Origin: Chrysaora quinquecirrha
Taxonomy: Eukaryota; Cnidaria; Scyphozoa; Semaeostomeae; Pelagiidae
Length of the DNA stretch: 64,000 nt
Assembly: GCA_014526335.1 (NCBI GenBank)
Contig: JACTAT010000366.1
Coordinates: forward strand, 193,048-257,047
Reading direction: 5' to 3'
Positions 35,401-46,710 of the stretch are shown here, piece after piece (the stretch's first letter is position 1; the number at the start of each line of letters is the position of its first letter). Below the pieces are notes generated by a model that saw only the letters and a program-made list of their open reading frames with translations, did no database searches and was not told the DNA's origin. Position numbers and translations under genes: made by a program.

Positions 35401-38400
35401 TATGAAGTCCACTTGCTGATTGGAGATCCAACTTTTACAGATTTCAGGACTGGGAACTGTAGGAAGGGTAACAAAGGTGAGCCTATAGCTGATGAGACAA
35501 TATTTGGCTGGACAGTGCATGGAGAAAGAACAGGAAAAGAGTTTAACTATTTCACACAGACAACCAATGAAGAATATGAAAAACTGTACAGCCTAGATGT
35601 ATTAGGAGTACAAGACAGGAAGGAATTCGACCAAGAAGATGTAAAAATGAGTTTTGGAAAACATAAGGCAATTGGGGATGGCAGATATGTGGTGAAAGTA
35701 CCCTGGATTGAGGAAAGAATACCAAGTAATACAAATGAAATGCAAAGCAGAGCTAGATTGAGAAATTTGATGACAAAGATGACAGATGATGTAAGAGAGA
35801 AATATGAATCAATAGTGACTGAGCAACTTAAGACAGGAATTATAGAAGAAGCCCCAGATATACCCACAGGAAAAAGGGTGTTCTACATGCCCCATAAACC
35901 TGTGATTAGAGAAGAGTCTGTGAGTACAAAGGTGCGTATGGTCTTTGATGCAAGTGCAAAACCATCACCAGAAGAGTATTCAATCAACGAGTGTATGAAC
36001 CCTGGTCCTGCAACCCAGCCTCTTTTGTGGGATATTCTTATCAGGTCAAGAATGTCACCAGTCTGTCTAGTGGGAGATGTAGAGAAAGCATTTTTACAAG
36101 TACAATTAGATGAGACAGATAGAGATGCATTTCGATTCATATTCAAAGGCTGCGATGGTGTGGAAAAGCATTATAGATTCTGCAGAGTACCATTTGGGGA
36201 GAAAGTTCCCTTTTATGCTTGGAGGAGTTATTCAGTTCCACTTGGAGAATACTGAAGGAAGAAGTCTGTTATTGATTCACTGAAAGAAAATACATATGTC
36301 GATAATGTTATGGGACTTGTAACCAACGAAAAAGATGCCAAGGATTTCAAGATCGAAGCTGCTGATATGATGTTGAAAGGAAAGTTTCCCCTTGGAAAAT
36401 GGGAATCAAATATTAAAGAGCTTAATGATGATAAGGAAAGAGTTAAGACAAAACTGTTAGGAATACTTTGGGATAAAGATGAGGACACATATATGGTAAA
36501 TGTAGAGATAAAAGAAGTAAAAGAAGTAACCAAGAGATCAATGCTTAAGACTTTGGCAAGCATATATGACCCTTTAGGAATTTTAGCACCCATGCTTGTG
36601 ATGGGGAAACATTTATACCGGTTAGCAGTTGATGAGAAAAAGGGTTGGGACAACGAAGTGAGCAAAGAATTGAAAGAGAGTTGGATAAGGTGGTTGAAAA
36701 GTCTGCAAAGTGTCACAGTTCCAAGATCAATAGCACCATATCTAGAAGATGTGACAAACATTGTGCTTCACCATATGATGGATGCAAGCTCTAAAGCAGT
36801 GTCAGCACAGACCATTGCCATTGTTACACAGCCTAATGGAACAACTATGAGACTCCTAACCGCAAAATCAAGGATTACTAAAAGAGGACTTAGTATTGCA
36901 AGACAAGAATTAGTTGCCTGTCAAATGGGAGCTAATTTAGCCTTAAACACAAACACGGCTCTGAGGAAATTGCCAATCGTAGGAAACTATTGTTGGGCAG
37001 ATAGCCAAGTTGCTCTTTGTTGGATAAAGAAGCCGTACAAGAACTGGAAGACATTTGTGTCCAACCGAGTCAGAAGGATAGATGAGATAACAAAGGCTCT
37101 TGATATCAACTGGAGATATGTGCCAACAAAGCTAAACCATGCAGATGCTGGTAGTAGAGGTGTATCCTACAGCCATTTAGAGAAAATTGACTGGTGGAGA
37201 GGGCCAGCATGGCTGCTTAAAGGTGAAAATTGGCCTGATGAAGTTCAAGTTTTTGAGAACTCTGATAAAGATGTTAGGGAAGAGCTGAAGCATACAGAGG
37301 AGGAAGTGTTCACTACAAGTACAGAACAGCATTTATTAGACAAGATTTTGGAGAAAGGAACTTTAAAAAGAGCTAAAAGAGTAATAGGTTGGTGTTCAAG
37401 ATTTGCTATGAATGCTAAAGACAAGGGAAAACGGCAGAAAGGTCCTCTGACTAGTGACGAGTTACGCAAAGCTAACGAAATTTTGATCAAGAGAGCACAA
37501 GAGGGTACAAAGTTAAATGAAATAGAGTCACAGAAACTAGGTCTGACACTGTTTAAAGACAACATTGTTCGCTGTGCTGGTAGAATTGAAGGTGAAGTGC
37601 CAGTCTTCATTCCAAGAGAATCCATATATGCCAGAAAACTATGTGAAGAAACCCACAGAGACGTTGGCCACAAAGGTGTAAACATTGCAATGGGAAGAAT
37701 CAGAGAGATCTACTGGGTTCCAAGATTGAGGACCATCCTAAAGAAGGTCAGGAACAGATGTGAAAAGTGTAAAGTGATGGCCGCGAGGCCTTATCCTGTA
37801 CCAACAGTAGGAGCATTGCCAGAGAAAAGAGTAACAGCGAGATATCCGTTTGCAGTAGTTGGAATAGACTTTGTGGGCCCTTTTCAGCTTAAAAAGGGAT
37901 TAGATGAGACAAAGGCTTATGTGATCGTTTTTTCTTGTGCTACATCCAGAGCAGTGTACTTTACAGTGACTAGGACCATGGAAACAGAGGAGTTTATAGA
38001 TAAACTTAACGAGTTCATATCAGTTTATTCTCGACCTCAGGAGATAATCAGTGACAATGCCATGACGTTTAAGGCTGCTGCAAAGTTTATAGAGAGACTA
38101 CGCAAGAGCGAGCTGTTTCATGATTATTTAGCAGACCAGCATATTAAATGGGATTTCATATTAGCCAAGAGTCCATGGAGAGGAGGGTTCTACGAAAGGT
38201 TGAACAGAGACCTCAAAAGTATGATTTACCAGAAGTTGGGAAGATGCCATTTGTCCTTCGAAGGTTTTTCAAGAGTCATCAAAGATATTGAAATTGTTTT
38301 TAATAACAGACCGCTGCAATATGTTGAAGACGAAATTGGAGCTAGAGTGCTTACACCAAACAGTATAATTCACGGACGAGAAATATATACATTAGAAGAG

Positions 38401-41400
38401 CAAGATGAACAGGACAGCCCAAGTAAGATGGAAAAGAGATTGCGGAAAGCAAAAGAAGAAATGTGGAAAAATGGCGAACAGAATACGTAAGAGCATTAAG
38501 GAGAAACACGATGTCACCAAAAGGAAAGCATACTACCCGGATCTTGGAGAGGTGGTGCTAGTTGTTGGCGAAAGTAAAAATAAACATGATTGGCATCATG
38601 GCCTTGTGTGTGATCATTTGAAAGGAAAAGATGGAGTTATACGGGGAGTTCGCATGATCGTTCGAAACAAGATACGAGAGCGTCCAATCCAGCTAATCTG
38701 CCCACTCGAAATAAGATCTAATATGAGCACCGAGGAATTGAACAAAAGAATCGCCACAGCAAACAAGGCATTGGAAAAAGAAAATTCAAAACCTGAAGAA
38801 AGACCACAAAGATCAGCAAGAGTTGCTGCCCGGAGAAAGGATTAATAACTTATTAGAAGATGAAGAATTCTAGGACAATATGTTTACTATAACCCGATTA
38901 AAATTATCTCTCCCTGATAATTTGAGGGGAGTGTTAAGAACGCTGTGAAGGAGCGCTCTTGGGGGCAACTTTACATGAAGTAGGAGAGCACGTGGAAGAA
39001 GAAAGGGACGAGTTTTTTCGATGATCAAGATGGCCTTTTAGGACGATGATGGCATTAAAGAATTAAAGAGACTTCGTATGACTTTTAACTGTTTTGTTAT
39101 GCTTAAATATTTTTTATTTGTTCTTGTTTGTTTTACACGACTTTCTTTTATGGTGTTACTCTAAGGCGCGGCAGACTAAGGAAGGAGGGTTTCACTATAA
39201 TTTAACAAAAAAGGTCTATTTTGAATACACCAAATAAGCCCTTTCTGGGAGTAGTTTTAAATTTTTTATGCAATGATTTTGGATTTCGGCCATTTCTAAA
39301 ATTTTGAAGTTAATGAAAAACTGTATGGGGAAAACACAAAATGCTGCTGGATTATCCCCACATGTAATTCAGCGATGTCCAACAAGTTGATTTGTCATCT
39401 AAAAGCTTTTGCGCTTGTTTTAAACCATTTTTTGCATTGCCCGCCGATTTTATAGTCTGATAAATTATTTCTGCCACGCAGCGACCTGACTAGTGAAAAT
39501 TACAATACAAAATGCATAAATGTCCATGATCAACAACTATGGAGCAAATTTCAGCAACATCACATGGATACAACAAAAATATGTCTAAACTTAAAGTACT
39601 GATGTCCCTCAAGATTCTGCTGATTCAATAGATCAAACAACTTGAAAGCTTTTGTTTCTCTGAGCAACAAGCAGTTATCTTTACATTTAGCATGACTTTG
39701 TCCATAAGTATAGACATGCGTTCATTTGCTGTTTAACATCAAATTCACTCAAAAACCACGTCAAAACAGCTGCGAGATACCAACTTTTCAAGTTAGGTTT
39801 GCTGCGTATGTTATATAAACCTGCACAATAGCAGTGCTAAAAGGGTAATTTCAGTTTAACACGAGCTGGCTCGATTAAATTACGATGCCACAGCATCTGT
39901 GCAGAGAATAGAAAAAGATGAAAACTTATAACTGAAATATATACATAACAATCAGCGATAAACTTAAACTATAAGGCATACATAAATAAAGATTGATGTT
40001 AAAATGTGTAATAAATGACCTAACGAACTAATCAGCAAGCTTATTCGAAAATGTAAGCAAAAGAACGAATCAACTCAAGGGAATAACGAAAAGGGCGTTT
40101 GCAATGATTGACGTAACTATTTTATATCCTACTCTCAAGTTCATAATAAAAGAGGCGAAGGTTTATTCTTTTTTGGCGTTTTGGGAGACCCACTGCAACT
40201 CACTCTGACCCCTCTATTTGATATGATTGAAAAAAAACTGCGGGTCTGGAAAAAGCTGGCAAAAGCAAGATTTCTTAAAAGATTGACGGCAAATTATCAG
40301 AAAATCATAGTAAACAACAATCGACTTAATATAAATAAAATAATACTATACTAAAACTATATTCTTGATGCTAATCGGAAGGTAGTAAAGGATATTTCGT
40401 GAAACGTGATTGACCATATTTTTGATGGGGATCGTGAATGGCAAACATTTTTATCCCCGTGATTCGTGATCCTGACCCCCCTTTTACCACCCTCTAATAA
40501 ATGCATGCAACATAACGTAAGAATATAATATTCAAAGACATCAACTTCGAAAATGGAACAAGTCAGATTCAACTACTCGCTGAAAAATATACCGATTCCT
40601 AGTTCAAACCAATATAAGCCCCTAGCAAGTAAATCAGTAAATCTAATAAATAAATTTTTCAGTGTAGTAGAATCAGGTGTCTGATGATCGCATGAATGCG
40701 TGAAACTAGGAGTAACAACGAAGATACGTTTCTTTTCTGAGTCTACCTCTGTGTATATCGCTCTGCCAATGGCATAGAGCACTTTTTATCCAGCATAGGC
40801 AAACGAAATGTAATATTCAAAGAGATTAATATTAATATCCACGTAATCAACGTAAAATCTTGACATCCCAGCGACGCAATGATGATAAGGTTCAGTGAAA
40901 TGGAGTCCCTTTCTCTTGATAAAAAGCTTATCTAACCTCACACCTGATCAGTGAAAGGACAAAACCACTCAAGCTATCGTAAAAATAAAGCTAAGAGCTT
41001 GAAGAACTAACGAGAACGTAAACAAAACTACTTCAATCAATGTTACCGGTCTTTGCCAGCTGTGCTGCTAATGAGCTGAGTAAGTTTTCTTGATATATCT
41101 TGACATTGCACTTCGATCTGTTTAATTCGCACATCCATCTTCTTCTCTAGAGCTTCAATTTTAGTGTCCACAGCAGACACTGCAGTTTTTAGCTCGCCAA
41201 TTGTCTTTTCAGTAGTGTCTGGCTGGTCATCCATTTCATTCTCCTCAAAGGCCATGATCATGCAGTTATGTTGCCAAAGAGACAAAAATGAACTTGTATA
41301 GCCATCATCCTTAAGTGGAAATGCAGCCTTCTCCTTCAGTCTTCTTATTACAAGGAATATGTTAACTGGCAATGAAAATGGAATGGGCAGAACTGGTTTG

Positions 41401-44400
41401 CTTTGAAATTCCTGTAACAACTCCAAGTTATTTAACACCCATAATTTATCAGACTTCTCTTTGACCTCTTCGTAAATTCCACTGAAAATAGCTATGAGAA
41501 GGTTCAATAGTAGGACACCACCAAACATTAAGAAAATACACATTCCCAAAATTATCAATATTTCAGAAGCTGTTGGAACCTTTGGTGTAGCAAATATTGT
41601 ATTTTTAGCAGAAAGGTCATATTCGTTGATTCCAGTTTCTGCAAAAAGTAGCAAATAAGGTCGCAACAAAATCATGATGAAGACACTCCAGCTATTGAAC
41701 TTTATTTTCGGGAACAAAATCGATGTCAAAAAAACACCGTAGGAGATCATTGCTATCAAAGCAACAACGGCAAAATTCAGAAGCTGTGGGGGATGGTATA
41801 ATTTAAGATTCAAGATCCAAGATCCAAGATCCCAGAAATTAAGATCCCAGAAATTAAGATCCAAGAAATTAAGATCCCAGAAATTAAGATCCCAGAAATT
41901 AAGATCCCAGAAATTAAGATCCCAGATATTAAGATCCAAGAAATTAAGATCCAATATTTGGCGGTTTATACATACTAGTATAGGTATTATACTTATAACT
42001 TAGGCCTATGGAATAGACGACACGAAGTCACTGTATTTTTAGCTTAAATTTGTTTGTTTTCTATTTTTAAACAATTCTCAAATTTGGCCGCCAAATTTGA
42101 GAATTGTTTAAAAATAGAAAACAAACAAGACTAAAATTATCATGAATTATTCTGTATTTTTTTATTAATTTTCACGCGAAAACAATCACGAAGCGCTCAT
42201 CGGAGAAAAATTTTTCGGAAACTAAAACTAATAAACTAAAACACAAGGTGATACCGTGGATCGATCCAGCGACCATATACCTAGTTCGCGTCACGCGTAC
42301 TAACCTACTGAGCTACTGTAGTGCTGGGAAAACTCGGTGATTTTCTTGATGTGATGAACAGAATACCTTATCGGCCCTTTTTGCGCCGGCCCTAAATGGC
42401 GTTAATTTTAGCCTAGAGGCGTTATAAGGGCCGGCGTTAAAAGGGCCGGCGTTAAAAGGGCCATAAATTTGGAATTTTTCTCAAAAAGCGGCGTTAATTT
42501 CCAAGCACCTATTTTTGCTACCACACACTATATTTTAGGAATTTTCATAAACAGCATGAAAACAAAGCCATCTTAGAAAAAATGGAAACTTTCAACCGTA
42601 GATAGCAGTGAGACAATTGTAATTGACTAACATGAATTATATTCAAGGTAATAAAAAGTAATAAAAGACGCAACAGTGCGTAAAAATATATTGTTGTTTT
42701 TCCTTGTTCTTCGAGTGGCGTAAAACACGGCCCTAAATGGCGTTAAAGCACATTTTAAGGCCGGCGGAATTAGGGCCGGCGTAAAAACGGCCGGCGTTAA
42801 TTTAGGGCCGGCGTAAAAAGGGCCGATAAGGTATATAGGTGGATCGTTCGGTCATTAATATCTCGGATCTTAATTTCTTGGATCTTAATATCTCGGATCT
42901 TAATTTCTTGGATCTTAATTTCTCGGATCTTAATTTCTCGGATCTTAATTTCTTGGATCTTAATTTCTCGGATCTTAATATCTCGGATCTTAATATCTCG
43001 GATCTTAATATCTCGGATCTTAATTTCTCGGATCTTAATTTCTCGGATCTTAATATCTCGGATCTTAATTTCTCGGCTCTTGGATCTTGAATCTTGGATC
43101 TTGAATCTTAAATTATACCATCCCAAGCTGTGGAAGCATCTCTTGTATCAAGATGATGTAAGTGCCAAGAGACTCAAATGCTCTGAGAAACTGGTAGAAC
43201 TTAAGGCACCAAATGAAAGAGAATGTTGAAAAGAGGAGTTGAGATGAATTAAAGACACCTCCACACTTTAGACCAAAGGCAATGTAATACAACATCATTG
43301 AAAGAAAGTCCAGTTTATTCCAATTATCTGACCACCATCTTCTCCATGAACTTTGAATACTGTCCTGACTCTCCCCTAATGCCTGTCTAAGTTCATCCAC
43401 ACAAAATGATGAAACCATTACAAACAGAAACCACTGGACGATTCCACTTGCTCTGCTTTTTGGCTGAAGGGTGCAGTATGCCAGCATCAGATACGAAATC
43501 ACATACATTCCCATGTGAATGTATAGCTTTATTATTGGCTTTTTGAGTTGTGCAAACCTTTTTGGATCCTTTTTAGAGAAACAACTCTTTTCAAAATCAT
43601 TCTGATGTAGTGCTACTGCTGCCTTTCCATCGTCGTTGAACCATTCATCTAGGATACAGCGTTTTGTAGTTGCATGTGTTATGAACTGGAGAAACTTTCC
43701 GTCACCAGCTGCCTGATATAAGGCTTTTCCTTTAAATAGTGGCACTCTGCATTTCAATATATAAAGACAACACAATCTACCCAATTTAAGCATTTCACAA
43801 AGGGGCTCTTTTACAGCTGTAGCAAAATGGTCTCTTGCTTCAATGAGTTCATCAACCCCACTCTCTTTAAAAAATATCTTTTCCTCCAAAATGCCATTAA
43901 TCAGAATCCATATCATTACAGCATTAACAAACCCATTCTGGTTGTCATACTTCCAAAGCATTTTCACAAAAGCAAATTGCAGACAGAAAATCTGATTGAT
44001 AATCAAGGCTTGAATTGGAGAAATAATTCCAAGATTCGGTGTTCCATCTTCATTAAAACAATCTGCCATTATGCCACTTGATAGCTTTGCGACTGCGTTA
44101 TTCACAGCTCTTCCATTACCCATTTGACATTTGGAGCTGTCATTTTCTATGTCTTTTATACCAAGATCATATATTTTGAAGTGTGCTGCAACTCCCATTT
44201 CCTGTCCTGGGTCAGCATCTTTCCAGTGAAACCTTATGTTTGAATACAGATATGTGTCAATTGGAAATTTTAATTTAAACAAATCTTCGATCATTGTTGG
44301 GTCACTTTTCCGCAAAGCATATAGCAATACAGCAATATCTTTGGAAAGCTCATTGGAATATGCTGACCATTTACAATATTCCAAATAATGTGTGACTCTT

Positions 44401-46654
44401 TCAACTATATTCATGACTTCTGGGTCATTTGCATCATAAATCTTCAACTTTGAGATGTTTTCATTAATGTTGCTTAGAAAATCATCACTTTTGTCTCTCA
44501 ATAATGCTTCCAAATCAACACCCTCACCATCAAAAAACTTCAATTGGTCAACAAATTCCTCTTTGTGTACGCAATCTTTCAAATACTTTGCCAAGACACT
44601 AGGCAGTCCTCCACTCCTATTAAATATCACCAAAGTTTCTATGTTGTTTTTGAAATAGTCGTTGTTTGACAGTGTCAAGTAATTTTCTCTACTTGAATCC
44701 ATCAGAAAGTAAGTTTTCGTTAATGGGCTTTTATCAAATGTTGCAGAGTTAAATGCTTCTTGTATATCATCCTTTGATTCATCATAAGTAGAAAATTTCC
44801 TTATATTTTTCTTGAAATTTTCTATGATCAATTCCAAATTAATGCTGTCAGATCCAGAGATATATTCTTTACAAGCCACAATAAATTGTTTTTGGGTTTC
44901 TTCTAGCATTTCGGAATCATTCTTGCATGCTTCAACAAAAGAAAACAATGCTGAAGAAAGCAATCCTTCGCTTTTGATAAGTAATATACCAGCTTCATGA
45001 TTAAAGTAAGATCCATTTGCCATGGAAACCAGCATCTCCTTGCTGGCATTCACAAGTAAATCAACGGAAAACAGGAAGTTCTTAGCGCAAAGGTCTTGAA
45101 AAGCCATGGTGTACTGAAGAGTGTCATATTTTGATGCATCCTCTAACAGCAAAACACAATGATTTTTTGAATTTGGTTTGTAGACTTCGTCTTTTTCTTC
45201 AGCGTCTTTGCCAGAATCAGTGTCAATAAGTTGCTGAGATTCAAGGGCAGCAAAAAACTGTTCTTCATATTCTGACCCTGATACAGCATCCCCAGTAAAA
45301 GCTGAGGTGGAAACTATAGAAACAACCTTTGCTTCACTATGAGTATAAATACCATCAGGTATTTTGCGTCTGTCCAGTAATTCATTGCTTATTATAGCTG
45401 CCGTCCTCCTATATATTAACATCTCTCGGATAAGTTCAAATTTGCTTTCAGGAAAATTATCGGCATCATAAATACAAATCACATAGGATTTCATTTTCCA
45501 GTCAATCATGTTTTGGAAAAATGTGGATACATCAAGGCAGATTTCTTCTCCGCCAGTTTTTGCTTTTATCTTCATCGCTCTAAAGGCACCCGGTTCCTCT
45601 TTACCACACCTCTTCATACATTTCTTCGCTGACCCTATGGCCCCATCAGATCCATTCTCGCTCAACATGGGGACCTGTGTGTCACAAACAGCTACTTTTC
45701 CAGGAGCTTCCGAACTTGAGGGAAGGTCAGTGTCAATCTGTTCACTTTCGCTGGCATCTCTGTCTCCATCGCTGCCAGAAAACCCAACGAGAGGAATTCG
45801 TTCTTCAACAAAAGTTGGGCTGCCCGCTTCAAGATCTCTTTCTCGCGAGGTCGTCATATCCTTGTCACGTCGCCGGTTACTCTGCACCGCTTTGTTTGGA
45901 CCAATACATTTCCCATGATTTTTTAAAAAGAAGCACAACTTTGAAATTCAAAATCTCTAATCTGAGCTCAAAACTTAGAATCAAAACAAATAGCTGAGAT
46001 TGAAATCTTCGGCCGTAAGGTTGGTTGCCTTAGCGTGTGGCGTTGTCCTGCCCACAGTTCACAGATATGAGTTTGGAATGTGGAATTTATCCGGGGGTAA
46101 ATGTCATAGGGATCGTATTAGAATCTGCGATTATTTGATGTAAAGATACAGAGCTTTTCAATTTTAAGATTTTAAGAACTCTTGAATGTCATTTTTGTAA
46201 AAAACATAAATAGAGAGAACCAATGTTAAGCTATTTCGGTTTGTTTTTTTTCTCGTTTATTCTGGAGGAATATTTTGATAATGGAATATTGGTATACCCC
46301 CGGAATAAACCTATTCAATTTCAATTTTCAATTAATGACTTACTCTCCGAAGAATATAGAACCCGTAGAGCCTGTCAAGAATTGAAAAGAGAACAAATAA
46401 AAACATAAAATTTTACAACCCAAAGAACAAAAGAAGCAAACACGAATCATAGAAGATGAATGAATGATTGAATTCCAGCAAGAGTGATCAAAGAAAGATC
46501 AAAGAGTGATCACACCCTGACAAATTTAATCTATATTATCTTCAAAGGCGGCTTCTCCATGAAAACCCTGATGAAAACTATGATTAACCAGCGGGACCGG
46601 GAGACCTGTCATCGTGTTTGCATCCTTGATAGGGAGAAGTACGTTCGTCATCAT

Positions 46655-46710
<56 letters not shown>

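Larger units (their letters stand above)
33365..39199 (+). mobile_element. BEL/Pao LTR retrotransposon, nearly full length, frame-broken
   Basis: Direct repeats of about 265 bp lie at 33365-33628 and 38932-39199. Both begin TGTTAAGAACGCTGTGAAGG and end GGAGGGTTTCACTATAA, differing at only a few positions. A primer-site-like TGGCGACCACGAGGGGAC follows the 5' LTR, and a TTGAGGGGAG purine tract precedes the 3' LTR. The interior carries gag, protease, reverse transcriptase, RNase H, integrase and the C-terminal BEL domain, in order. Several frameshifts break it. I could not find a convincing target duplication. It sits in the spacer between the two TRPM-like copies. Confidence 0.9.
41790..43124. 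mobile_element. 1335-bp inverted-repeat element with 9-bp target duplication
   Basis: Both ends read GGGATGGTATAATTTAAGAT inward, continuing TCAAGATCCAAGAT before diverging. AAGCTGTGG flanks it at 41781-41789 and 43125-43133, a perfect 9-bp duplication; copy 1 of the host gene has the site once and empty. Inside each terminal repeat is a tandem array of a 15-bp unit (AAGATCCCAGAAATT and variants): about 9 units at 41826-41955 and about 15 at 42855-43080, in opposite orientation. No transposase is seen. A 9-bp duplication points to Mutator-like or Merlin-type elements (inference). It carries nested insertions. Confidence 0.9.
39290..46330 (-). repeat. Right arm of the large inverted duplication
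   Basis: This is the inverse of 26830-32340, longer by a 1335-bp transposon (41790-43124). The pair puts the two TRPM-like copies tail to tail around a spacer that now holds the BEL/Pao element. Confidence 0.85.

Noticed and set aside
33355..39206. Target-site duplication of the BEL/Pao element
   Set aside because: The flanking bases (AAAGA and TTTAA) do not match; ends may have been altered.
42797..43126. Long open frames of IKIREIKIRDIK or LNFLDLNISDL type, readable on both strands
   Set aside because: They are translations of a stop-free 15-bp tandem repeat inside a transposon end. All frames are open because the unit length is a multiple of three.
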